Shown here piece after piece: positions 1 through 10,050 of a stretch of 64,000 nt of DNA. A program made the translations under genes and the position numbers. How positions within the stretch are numbered: position 1 is the stretch's first letter; each line of letters opens with the position of its first letter. The notes beneath the pieces are model-generated. The model was given only the letters and a program-made list of their open reading frames with translations. It had not been told where the DNA came from and did not search any database. Source of the stretch: Ectocarpus siliculosus (lineage: Eukaryota > Sar > Phaeophyceae > Ectocarpales > Ectocarpaceae); contig FN648327.1 in assembly GCA_000310025.1 (NCBI GenBank), positions 1-64,000 of the forward strand, in the 5' to 3' direction.

Positions 1-465
1 CAGTTTGTGGATGTCGTCGGCCAAAGGCCTCTCTCGGGCCTCTCTCGGGCATGCGTCGTGGATTGATCACGCTCGGAGCAACCAGAAAAAAAAAGGCAGC
101 GTTAAAAAAAGTCAACATCGCAACACACTTCGGTTCACGTTACAGGTCGTGTGCAATCAAAACTGGACAATACGCTCTGCTTCTGGGACGCGAGCAGAGC
201 GATTGTGTATGATCACACTCCATTGGCAGTAGTTTGTGGATGTCATCGGCCGAAAGCCTCTCTCTGGCATGTGTTGTGGACTGGTAGCGGGTGACACACG
301 GAGCAAACACGCGGCGGAACAAGAAAACAGTAAAAGAAGTCAACACCGCAACGCACTTCGGTTCACGTTTATAGCCTGTGTGCATTCAAAACTGGACAAT
401 ACGATGTGTTTCTGGGACGCGAGCAGAGGGTACGCATATGATCACACGCCACTCGCTGCAGTTTT
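1..465. repeat. Tandem duplication, unit about 232 bp
   Basis: Bases 1-232 and 233-465 are two diverged direct copies. Each opens with TTTGTGGATGTC, passes through GTCAACA-CGCAAC-CACTTCGGTTCACGTT and ACTGGACAATACG, and ends with TGATCACAC. A partial, more diverged third copy seems to continue to about 660 (it shares GGTCACACA and a GGCC-AAAGG segment). Both strands have short reading frames here, but they exist only because the same block is repeated. I see no protein similarity. Confidence 0.75.
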
Positions 466-1639
466 GACTGGTCACACATGCAGCAGGCACAAAAACGGCT
501 CTTTTCGGCCCAAAGGAAAGAACGTCAGCAGATCAATGTGGCAGGGTTGACGTTATCGGCTCTGTTGTGCGGCCAACACGACACAGAACGCCCTGAATTT
601 TTGATACCTGCAGAGGGTTTGTGCATGGCCTAATGATACTGGCCTCTCTTTCGCCAGCAGGCGGTGTAGTTCCTCGTCCTGGCACGATCGGGGTGTGACC
701 AGGGGGTACCCCCCCCCAACTCCAAACTGGAAATTATCAGCCGATCCAGTTTGGAAAATGGGCCTATTTTCCAACGCGGCAGCTGGGATCCTAGGAAATA
801 TTCGGCGATTTGGAATTGGGCGTTTGGAATTGGCCAAATTCCTCCGCGTAAGACGCTCAAATAATTATTTGGGCTGAGAAAAGGACCCCCCCCCCAATAA
901 CTTTTCATTCCAGTTCCGAAATTATCACGACGTAAGACTCGGCCTGAGCATTGCAGTGAGGACATGTGATATTTTGTGGATCGTCCAAATCCGTGCGTTT
1001 GAGCTCGAAAGGTGCCGAGGGGAAGTCGAATGATTGCGAGTCAATGTCTTGCACTCCAAGGCGCCTTTGTTACCGAGCTTGGGTGATGTCGTCTATCGAA
1101 GCTGCACTGCGTCTAGGATGTGCGTAGTTTGATCGTAAGTCACCACCTACCATGGACCCATTCGCCAAGGTTGATGTCGATGCAGCAAAACATTGTCATC
1201 TCGTTGGACACTGCCTTTCGTAACCTAATGCCTCCATCATATGTTGAATAATATGAACCTCAGTAAACCATGGATGCCTGTGGTCGCGTGTTCGTTGAGG
1301 CTATTTCCGGCGACGTGAAACCAAATGGACGCCGACACGCACGCACGTTCACCAAGTGCTGCCTGTGTGAGTATCAATACATTACATGCTACTCTCCTCC
1401 CCGGCCTGCCCCCCCCGTCCCTGGGGTAGGCCGAGGTTCCGCAAGTGCATCAAGGCCTCGAAAGACCATCCAGTGAAGACGGATATACGGTCCCTAGCAC
1501 TGTTGAGAGGGGGATCCTGAGTTTGGCGGTTGGGAGATACTGCTGTCGTGAGATCGGGGTAGCTCGTGAACCGCCAGCTTTGGTAGCTGCAAAATGAGAC
1601 TGGATCCTGACACCGGGGCTATGCAGCAGCAGAGAGCAC
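466..1639. other. No gene seen
   Basis: Apart from the degraded third repeat copy and short homopolymers (C-run near 707-718, C-run near 885-895), I find no splice-supported exon and no recognisable protein here. It may include the 5' untranslated part of the LINE that follows, whose 5' boundary I cannot fix. Confidence 0.4.
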
Positions 1640-1786
1640 GGTGAGGGTGGGCGGAGTGACCGCACGCCGTGGGGGTATGCCCCAGAGAGAGGAAAGGAGA
1701 GAGTCCAGAGATGGAGGGCCACACCGCTCCGGGACAAGAAGACAACTCTATGGGAAACAAGGCAAGACCCGGGGTAACTATCACGT

Positions 1787-2581
1787 TAGCCCGAGTGTTC
1801 GCAAGAAAATAGACAAAAAAAGAGGGGAAGATGGAGGAAAAGGAGGGGTCGGGCGGCGCGTAGGCTAGCTAAGAGAGCAGCGCGCGCCGCTCGAAAGAGA
1901 CAGCAGGGTCAACAGCTTAGGGTAGCAACTTGGAATGTGCGGACTTTGGCTGTAAACGGGGCCAATGGATACGGGCGAGCCTACAGCGTTCTACACGAGG
2001 CAGCGAGACAAGACGTATCGGTGGTAGGAATGCAGGAGACACGGAGGGCAGGTCAAACGGAATTTGCAGCAGCGGGTTTCCGGGTGTTCTGCTGTGGCAC
2101 GGAGACTGGTGGAGTCCATGGTGTGGGGATAGCCGTCAAAGAGTCACTGTGCAAGACATCCACGTTCACTACGGAGTTTATCGACGAACGCCTTATGGTC
2201 ATGAGGTTTCTGTTGGCAGGCCACCGTGGAGCGGTCAACTTCGTAGCCGCGTATGCTCCAACCGAACCTTCAACCGCCGACAGCAAGCGCGTGTTCTGGG
2301 GAAAACTTGACAGTCTCGTGCGGGGGATCCCTTCCAAAGAATTTGTGTATGTCCTAATGGACGCCAACGCGCGGACGGGAGATAGGTTGGACGGAGGGGA
2401 CGGAAGGGTAATAGGAATGTACGGGCGTGATGAGCTCAACGACAATGGCATGCTACTGTTGAATTTCGCAACGGAAAACAGGCTAGCTCTCACGAACACG
2501 TTCTTCGAGACACGCAAGGGCGGAATATGGCACATACAACGGTGTCGGGAAACGAGTGCAAGCGCCTTGACTACATCCTGA
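1787..2581 (+). pseudogene. LINE endonuclease segment (EEP fold), broken
   Basis: In frame 2 a strongly basic leader (many Arg/Lys, 1802-1912) runs into the classic endonuclease start L-R-V-A-T-W-N-V-R-T-L at 1916-1948. Then come M-Q-E-T-R-R (catalytic Glu), Y-A-P-T and M-D-A-N-A-R-T-G (catalytic Asp and Asn). The frame is lost near 2525. The missing end, R-L-D-Y-I-L-T-R and S-D-H-N-M-V (catalytic Asp-His), continues in frame 1 from 2527. All active-site residues are thus present but split over two frames. Upstream, an ATG at 1711 opens a short peptide that stops at about 1812 near an A-run, so the leader may also be frameshifted. Role in an intact element: nicking target DNA to prime reverse transcription. 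Confidence 0.85.
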
Positions 2582-4899
2582 CAAGGCAGGCACATCACGG
2601 CCGAGTATCTAACGTGGTTGTCATCCCCCAGCCGGTTCGCCCAGCCAAAGCAGACTCAGACCACAATATGGTAGTAGCCACCGTCAACCTCGGTGGCAGG
2701 CTTGCCCACAACCGTGCAGTCCAGACTAAACCGAAACAGCAGCAATTCAACCGACGGGAATTGCAGTTCGAAGCAGCACGGTGTGCGGTGACAAATCGGT
2801 TCCTCCTCAACCTCGACACACGACTGGACGAGCGAACAACCACCGCCGCGGAATTGGCGACCGACTTTACCAATGCTCTCCTCGAAGCAGCGCGGACGAC
2901 CCTAGGGGAGGAACCGCGGAGACGCCGCACGCAGGAGTGGTGTGAGACCCCAGAGACGAGAGCAGCGCTGGAGCAGGCCCTTACCAAACGGCGGGAAGCG
3001 CGCCGGGCGATGAGGGGCAACTGGAACTCAGCAACGTGGGGAACTCTCAAAGCAGCGTGTAAGGGAGTGGCTACAGCAGTCGAAACGGGCATTTATGCCC
3101 ACCTGGACGGATATGTGACTGAACTCGAAGCAATCTACAAAGATCGCGACATGAGAGGACTGTACCAACACCTCAAGAGATCAGTGGGCCTCAGCGGGAG
3201 ACAAGCGGGGGGACAGCAGTTCGTCGCGGATGAGAACGACGTGTTGCTCCGGAACAGGAACGACATCCTCCAGCGGTGGGCGAGATTCTTCAGCACCCTA
3301 CTCAACACCAAATCCCCCACCCTGAACCCAGACATCATCGAACGAGTATTGCAGCGGCTAGCGACACGTGACACTCAACGGTTGGGAGAGGTGCCAGAAC
3401 TCGAGGAGGTGGCACGGGCAGCGAAAGGCCTCAAGAACTGGAAGGCACCCGGCCATGACTCCCTCCCTGCCGAGTTGCTCAAGATCGATGACGACGAACC
3501 CTTTGTCCTGGAACACCTCCATACCATCCTCGTCAAGGTGTGGAACGGAGGAGATATCCCGCGAGAGTGGAAGGATGCAACCATCAAGGTGCTGTGCAAG
3601 AAGGGTGACCGGTCAAACTGTAACAACTACAGGGGGATTTCGCTACTATCTCACGTAGGCAAGGTCCCCATCAAGATCATCACCAACCGTCTAAGCGCCT
3701 TCTGCGAAGCCAACAACATCCTACCGGAGGAACAGTGCGGATTTCGACCCGGGCGATCCACCGTCGACATGCTGTTCGTCGTGCGCCGCCTCCAGGAGCT
3801 GGGGCGGAGAAAGAAAATACCGCTCTACATGTGCTTCGTCGACTTGAAGAAGGCGTATGATTCGGTGGACCGAGAGATGGTATGGAAGGTGCTGGCCAGG
3901 GCCGGGATTCCCGCGAAGCTGATCAAAGTCATCCGCCAATTCCACGATGGAATGCGGGCCCAGGTGCGCATGGACGACGGGGAACTATCGGACTGGTTCT
4001 TCGTCACACAGGGCGTGCGACAAGGGTGCGTGCTATCCCCACTGCTGTTCAACATCTTCTTCGCCGAGGTCCTCGAGGTTGTCGTCATCCGATTCAGCGA
4101 GGATGATGTTGTTCTGCGAAACCTGGTGTGCTTGGAGGAGGGGAAGACGGAAGCGGGGGGGGGGGAGGAGACACCCCTTGACCGAGTACGGAGGGCAGTA
4201 TGGGGGATGCTGTATGCCGATGATGTCGGCGTCGTATCGAGGTCTGCAGAAGGACTGGAGAGAATGATGACCATCATCGTTGAGGTGTTCGGGGAGTTCG
4301 GGCTAACGGTGTCGGAGAAGAAGACGGAGACGCTCCTGATGCGCGCGAAGGACAAGCCGACTACAACATCACAGCCCCCCCCGCCTCCACCGCTGACCAT
4401 CGAAGCCGCGGGACAGAATTACGCGCAGACGACCGAGTTCCGGTACCTCGGTGGCCTCGTCAACGAACATGGCGACCTCACCCGGGAGATCAACTACAGG
4501 AGCAGAGGAGCGTGGGCGTGCCTCAGGCGATATGGCCAGGAGCTCTTCGACAGACCGAAAGCGCCATTCCGACTCAAGATCCGCCTGCTCCAGGCGGAGG
4601 CGATGGAGGCACTACTGTACGGCTGCATGACATGGTCACCACTCAGCGGCCACTATCAGACGCTGCGGTCGACACACCACCGACTGCTCCTTCGAGTTAT
4701 CGGGTACAAGCGCAAGAAAGACACCTACCGGCAGCTCTCTTATGCCCAGACGCTGAAGAGGGTCGAATGCCAGAGCGTTGAAGCCACGATCCGACAACGA
4801 CGCCTACTGTTCGCTGGAGCACTGGCAAGGCAGCCGGACGGGCGACTCCCGAAACGACTGATGCTCGGCGAACTGGCGGGGGGGAGAGAAGCCACGTAG
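2527..4899 (+). pseudogene. LINE reverse transcriptase
   Basis: This 790-codon open frame holds the end of the endonuclease (D-Y-I-L-T-R, S-D-H-N), a 250-residue linker, and a complete non-LTR reverse transcriptase. Visible RT motifs in order are N-W-K-A-P-G-H-D (about 3439), N-N-Y-R-G-I-S-L-L (3623), C-G-F-R-P-G-R-S-T (3737), motif A D-L-K-K-A-Y-D-S-V (3841), motif B G-V-R-Q-G-C-V-L-S-P-L-L-F-N (4012), motif C Y-A-D-D (4213), motif D and F-R-Y-L-G (4439). The catalytic aspartates are intact. The apparent ATG at 2527 is not a natural start; the frame is entered by a shift from the upstream endonuclease. The frame ends at a TAG beside a seven-G run at 4897-4906. Confidence 0.92.
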
Positions 4900-5130
4900 G
4901 GGGGGACAGGAACAGAACTGGCCGAAGTGTGTGCTCGACGATCTGAAGGCATTCGGGGCCGACCACGGATCTACGAAAACCAATCCATGTTGTCTCGGAA
5001 TCCCGGTACCGAAAGACACGGCACCGAAGTTAAAGTGGACGGAAGCCGCGAAGGTGGAGGGGGAGTGCCCTGGCATGCGGCGGTGCTGCAGGGAGCTGAG
5101 AGGGTCATGACCTCCTGGCACGAGAAGGAA
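4900..5130 (+). pseudogene. Out-of-frame C-terminal tail of the LINE protein
   Basis: Just past the TAG and G-run, another frame reads G-Q-E-Q-N-W-P-K-C-V-L-D-D-L-K-A-F-G and runs about 65 codons to a stop near 5109. N-W-x-x-C-V-x-x-D-L is what LINE proteins of this type carry after the RT, so a single-base change in the G-run probably removed it from the main frame. The next basic stretches (to about 5280) shift frame again. Confidence 0.6.
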
Positions 5131-5900
5131 GAAGAGGCCAGCCGACAATGAGCGCTCCAACGAAACCACAAGCCAACAACCAATGGGGCGGGAGGGGGGC
5201 AGGAGACGGACGAGACGGCGAGGGAAGAAAGCAAACGAGAAGAGGCGGACCGAGTGGCGCGATACGTGCCGGATTGAATTTCTGTTGGCCAATTCCCCCC
5301 CCCCAACGCTGCACCATTGCACCAACCCCCCACTAGTGATGACGTACCATTACGATGTATCGCTGGTTGGTGGCCATGTTTGCGTGTTTGCTTGTTCGTT
5401 AGTGGTCTCTCCAGCCGTGTGCCCTTTTCTGCCGCTTATTTCTTGTTATTTTCGGCCTGGTCTCTTTTTGCCCTCGCTTTTTTCATTTTTATTTTCTCTT
5501 TCCTTCCTGTTTCCTTTTTATTTTTTCTCTTTTTCTCTCCTTTTTTTTTGTCTCTCTTTTTCTGTGCCAAATGGCCTTGTCTCTGCTTGCGTTGTGAAGT
5601 ACCAAGATTGAACCAAGGGGGTGTACCTCTTTCTCTCCGGCCGGTGACAGTGACTCCTAGTCTCAGTTGATACCTCGCATAGCGCGCGGAGGGAGTGGAG
5701 GACTCCAGAATATCTGTCGTTGATTTGTATTGACTTGCGGACCCCTCGGGGCCAGTTTATTTGAGTGTACCTTTTTAGGGTAAGTTAACCTGTGACCACG
5801 GGAATCGACCGCGTCGAGTGTTGGATCAGTACGGACATACGAAGGTACTGGGTAGAGAGAGATCGGAACGGTTTTTAATGCGAAGACAACAACAGCAACA

Positions 5901-5920
5901 ACCCTAACCCCTAACCCTAA
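5901..5920 (+). repeat. Interstitial telomeric repeat (CCCTAA)n, short
   Basis: Three CCCTAA-like units, one with an extra C, lie between the CAA tail of the LINE and the start of the tRNA-derived element. The unit matches the TTAGGG telomere type. A second array is at 24955-24983. Confidence 0.85.
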
Positions 5921-6238
5921 GCCCCGGTGGTCTAGTTCGTATCCTCGAAACCTTCTAGAGGTCAGGTCAGGGGTTCAAATCCCGGCGTAAGCGAGCTTTT
6001 CTTGCAAAGTGAGGTTTTCTCTCGCTTCCGCTCCTGGCCTAGAGTGGATAGCGCTACAGTAGTTCGTGTGTACACAGAGGAAAGAGAGTGCTGAACTCTT
6101 CTCGCATTAAAAATCGAAGGCAAAGTACCGCAGGAGGGGAGGGTAGAGAGGGGCTCTTCTGTGTGACCACGGGTAAGCGGCACTAGACTATTAGTGCTGT
6201 GAGCGCTGATTTGAAGTGAAGACAAAAAAAAAAAAAAA
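5921..6238 (+). mobile_element. tRNA-derived SINE with poly(A) tail
   Basis: The head resembles a degenerate tRNA. It starts GCCCCGG, has an A-box-like TGGTCTAGTTCG at 5928-5939 and a B-box-like GGTTCAAATCC at 5972-5982, with spacing normal for an RNA polymerase III internal promoter. The cloverleaf stems are poor, so it is not a working tRNA. A body of about 230 bp follows and ends GAAGTGAAGAC plus 15 A (6224-6238). Its last bases, GAAGAC followed by A-rich repeat, resemble the 3' end of the neighbouring LINE (GCGAAGAC plus CAA repeats), which hints that the LINE enzyme mobilised it. No clear target-site duplication was found. Confidence 0.7.
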
Positions 6239-6999
6239 TGCGGTAAACTTATGTATGTATGAACACAGCAGTGGTTCTCAGGGGTAATACACACACCGTT
6301 TCGGAGCTGACCACAATAAAATAAGACACGCCCCTTCTTTAGTATGAGTAATCTTCAAACGGGTCGTAGTATGCTACCAATGACACGTGTTTTGTGTCCC
6401 GTCTAGGCGGCGAAGTTGAGACAGGGAAGTCGGTACTGTTGTGGTGCAGGTGGTAAGCTGGCGACCAGGCTGCCCCGCTTTGCGCCGGTCGGAGACGACT
6501 TCTTCATGAACTCTTGACGTACAATATGGACGGATTTACGAATGGATTCCTGCGGGAGCTTCCCTGAGAGGTGTGCTGCAAGGATGTATGGACAATCAAT
6601 CTTGAGTTACCCCAATGGTCCTGGAGCGGTGGGGCTGCTGGCGTGCAGGGCACACGAGATAGCAGGGCTAACAATCTGATGGGGAGCCAGCATCTGACCG
6701 TTGTGGCCATGCACTCACCGTGGTGACCTTTTCGCTGCGCATCCTTCGCGGGAAATGCTCCTTGTCATGGTCCAAGGGTTCCCTCCGAGTTTTAGCCGTG
6801 TTGGTGCTTGAGGGGCGGAGTACTGCTGCTATGTTGATGGGTGATGACCTGGGGGCTGGTTGTTGTTCCACCGCACCTCTGCCAAAGACTGGGCTCTAGT
6901 CTACAGCAGCAGCATGCAGCAGCAGTTTGCCAGAATGGACGATCACCATGACCGGACTACCTCCAACAACATCACAAATTACAAATTACAAATTACAAA
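6239..6999. other. No gene seen
   Basis: No exon is supported. A short ATTACAA tandem repeat (about 6968-6998) directly precedes the next retroposon fragment. Confidence 0.4.
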
Positions 7000-7118
7000 T
7001 TAGGTACTTTCTGACGCTATGAATTCATTGCTAATCTGTCTCCAGCAGACTCTTTTCCAGCTGCTCTTTTCTATGATAGAGATGGATTCGTTGTGTCATA
7101 CTAAGAAAAAAAAAAAAA
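7000..7118 (+). mobile_element. 5'-truncated copy of a poly(A) retroposon
   Basis: This is the 3' end of the family also seen at 19691-20174 and 47129-47614 (both on the minus strand): GGTACTTTCTGACGCTATGAA, then CTATGATAGAGATGGATTCG, GTGTCATACTAAG and a run of A. It lacks the first 350 bases of the longer copies, as expected for aborted reverse transcription. Confidence 0.75.
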
Positions 7119-7300
7119 AGTTCGGGGCCCCGTACGAGACGCCCTCCAGTAATTAAGGAATAATAAAAACACACACAGAAAGACTACCCATTCGAGATAT
7201 ACCCACAGTCGAACGGGATGTGGTGGAGTCTTTTCAGTGAGAGTGGAGGGAAATCGGCTGGGTACTGGACTTATTTCGAGTCTTTTTAATAATATAATAT

Positions 7301-9167
7301 ATGAGGAGTAACCAGAAACGGGTATACCCGGGTACTTCATCATCATTTTCGGGTACACTTAGAAATCAACGCGCCTGCACCCCCAGGTACCCCCAGGTAA
7401 CCGGAGACATCTCCAGACCCTCTGGTGGAACCGATGCTGGTTACTGGTGTACCCGGAAACGGTCGATTTCGCACCCAGAAATGGTCCTAAAATCCCGGCG
7501 CCCAAGACTCTAAAACCCGCAGAAAAAACGTGTACCGCACATACATACATACCCGCACGACACACCATGTACCGCAGACAGACCCCAAACAAACAAAGTA
7601 GCCACACAAAACCACCAACCAACGCTTGTTGACGGGCAGTCTAATTTCACGTATTTATCAACTCGTGGGCCCGGGTTCCTCTCCTAGAGGGGGTCGAACT
7701 CGCTCGATCCGCGACTTAGCTCTCGCTATCTATATATATATAGTGCTCGTATATATATAAGGTAATGACAGAGAGACAAAACGGGCACGACCTGCCTCAT
7801 GCTTCAGAGGCACAGCAGCACAGCAGCACAGCAGCAGCACAGCAGCAGCAGCAGCAGCAGCAGAGCACGGCGGATGGTTTCGCCGCGATCTACGGAGGAG
7901 GCTGTCGGAGATTGGTATCCTTCGAGGCAATGTGCCCGTCGACGAGCGTTGTTGGTGGTTTGTGTGGCTACTGCTGTGCGTGGGGTTTGTGCGGTACTGG
8001 TTCTGGTGTGTCGTGCGGGTATGTGCGGTATACGGTTTATTCTGCGGGTTTTAGACTCGTCGGGCGCCGGGATTATATGACCATTTCTGGGTACAAAATC
8101 GACCACTTCCGGGTACACTAGTAACCAATATCGGGAACACCAGAGCGAGCAGTAATCAGAAACGGGTATACCCGGGTACTTTATCACCAATTTCGGGTGC
8201 ACTTAAAAATCAAGACGCCTGCACGCCCAGGCTGTCAGCTGATTGGCCGAAAACCATTGTGTACGTACCCGTTTCTGAGAAAAACTCCATCGGGTACAAC
8301 TTCCGCTGGAGTTAGGACGCTCTGGTGTTCCCGATATTGGTTACTAGTGTACCCGGAAGTGGTCGATTTTGTACCCAGAAATGGTCATATAATCCCGGCG
8401 CCCGACGAGTCTAAAACCCGCAGATTAAACCGTATACCGCACATACATACCCGCACGACACACCAGAACCAGTACCGCACAAACCCCACGCACAGTAGCC
8501 ACACAAACCACCAACAACAACGCTCGTTGACGGGCACATTGCCTCGAAGGATACCAATCTCCGACAGCCTCCTCCGTAGATCGCGGCGAAACCATCCGCC
8601 GTGCTCTGCTGCTGCTGCTGCTGCTGCTGTGCTGCTGTGCTGCTGTGCTGCTGTGCCTCTGAAGCATGAGGCAGGCAGGTCGTGCCCGTTTTGTCTCTCT
8701 GTCATTACCTTATATAATATATATATATATATACATACGAGCACTATATTATATAGATAGCGAGCTAAGTCGCGGATCGAGCGAGTTCGACCCCCTCCAG
8801 GAGAGGAGCCCGGGCCCACGAGTTGATAAATACGTGAAATTAGACTGCCCGTCAACAAGCGTTGGTGGTTTTGTGTGGCTACTTTGGGGTCTGTCTGCGG
8901 TACATGGTGTGTCGTGCGGGTATTATGTGCGGTACACGTTTTTTTCTGCGGGTTTTAGAGTCTTGGGCGCCGGGATTTTAGGACCATTTCTGGGTGCGAA
9001 ATCGACCGTTTCCGGGTACACCAGTAACCAGCATCGGTTCCACCAGAGGGTCTGGAGATGCCGCCGGCTACCTGGGGGTACCTGGGGGTGCAGGCGCGTT
9101 GATTTCTAAGTGTACCCGAAAATGGTGATGAAGTTCCCGGGTATACCCGTTTCTGGTTACTCCTCAT
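7301..9167. mobile_element. Foldback (long inverted-repeat) element, 1.87 kb
   Basis: The arms 7301-8148 and 8317-9167 are reverse complements of each other over about 850 bp, with a 168-bp spacer. The ends read ATGAGGAGTAACCAGAAACG and its reverse complement. Each arm is itself built of inverted blocks: the outer segment (about 7430-7632) returns inverted at about 7935-8148, so the structure looks like two foldback elements joined tail to tail. The arms carry a (CAG)n tract and an AT-rich tract in mirrored positions. No transposase frame was found, so it would be non-autonomous. Target-site duplications could not be made out. Confidence 0.85.
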
Positions 9168-9390
9168 TTTATAGCCATACCCCACAGACCCACAGACAGG
9201 CTCACACACATCACACAGTTACAGGTTCCACTCGATGTCAAGGTATCGACAACAACGACGTGTCTTTGTCGTTCATTTGGGGTCCATATAATTGTAGGTA
9301 TGGGTGGCCCTACGAGACATGCTTTGGGGCTCTGCTGCCTTCTGGGTCTGGGTCTCGCCAGCGGCAATCCTACTCGCTTCCGTGAGGTAC

Positions 9391-9391
9391 G

Positions 9392-9485
<94 letters not shown>
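9391..9485. repeat. (GA)n microsatellite, about 90 bp
   Basis: Near-perfect GA dinucleotide array, followed by two AACCGAGAGA interruptions. Confidence 0.95.
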
Positions 9486-9487
<2 letters not shown>

Positions 9488-9684
9488 AACCGAGAGAGAG
9501 AGAGAGAACAACCGAGAGACCACCCCTGACCTTGTGCCTATAACGCGGGGTGGCAGATCGCCCTTTTTGCCTCATAGGAGCAGCTGCCGTGTGCACTCGT
9601 GCTGCTGCTACTGTGTTGTTGTTGTACTCCACTCAGCTGACTCCACTACACATGGTAGGTCTCCCTTGTCCCCTATGCAACTTG

Positions 9685-10050
9685 TGCGTTCAATCCAGCG
9701 CCACAAAGTACCAAGATTGAACCAAGGGGGTGTACCTCTTTCTCTCCGGCCCATGATAGATAGTGACTGCTAGTCTCAGTTGATACCTCGCATAGCGCGA
9801 AGAGGGAGTGGAGGATTCAAGAATATCTGTCGTTGATTTCTATTGACTTGCGGACCCCTCGGGGCCAGTTTATTTGAGTGTACCTTTCTAGGGTAAGCTA
9901 ACCTGTGACCACGGGAATCGACCGCGTCGAGTGTTGGATCAGTACTGACATACGAAGGTACTGGGTAGAGAGAGATCGGAACGGTTTTTAATGTGAAGAC
10001 AACAACAACAACAACAACAACAACAAACCCCTGATTTCCTGCGTTCAATC
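9685..10050 (+). mobile_element. 5'-truncated LINE 3' end with 11-bp target-site duplication
   Basis: Bases 9704-9990 copy 5597-5880 of the LINE 3' region with few changes, from AAGTACCAAGATTGAACC through GGAACGGTTTTTAATG. The copy ends in a pure (AAC)n tail. TGCGTTCAATC occurs at 9685-9695 and again at 10040-10050, flanking the insert, and is the likely target-site duplication. Nothing here codes for protein. Confidence 0.8.

Larger units (their letters stand above)
1640..5898 (+). mobile_element. APE-type non-LTR retrotransposon (LINE), frameshifted copy
   Basis: The element carries an apurinic/apyrimidinic-type endonuclease followed by a reverse transcriptase, then about 1 kb of 3' sequence ending in a CAA-type tail (about 5882-5898). 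The 3' limit is supported by a second copy of the last 300 bases at 9704-10026, which also ends in an (AAC)n tract. The 5' limit is a guess, set where a basic leader reading frame begins. Reading-frame breaks at about 1790-1810, 2520-2530 and 4895-4905 mean this copy cannot make the full protein as written, unless some breaks are sequencing errors in G or A runs. No LTRs were seen. The RT order and absence of a visible RNase H domain suggest a Jockey/CR1/I-like group, which I cannot narrow. Confidence 0.85.

Noticed and set aside
2053-3092. Minus-strand frames of 165-181 codons over the LINE
   Set aside because: Shadows of the endonuclease and reverse transcriptase frames.
7730-8858. Gln-, Leu- and Ala-rich frames inside the foldback element
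   Set aside because: They are translations of mirrored CAG/CTG repeats; the same text appears on both strands.
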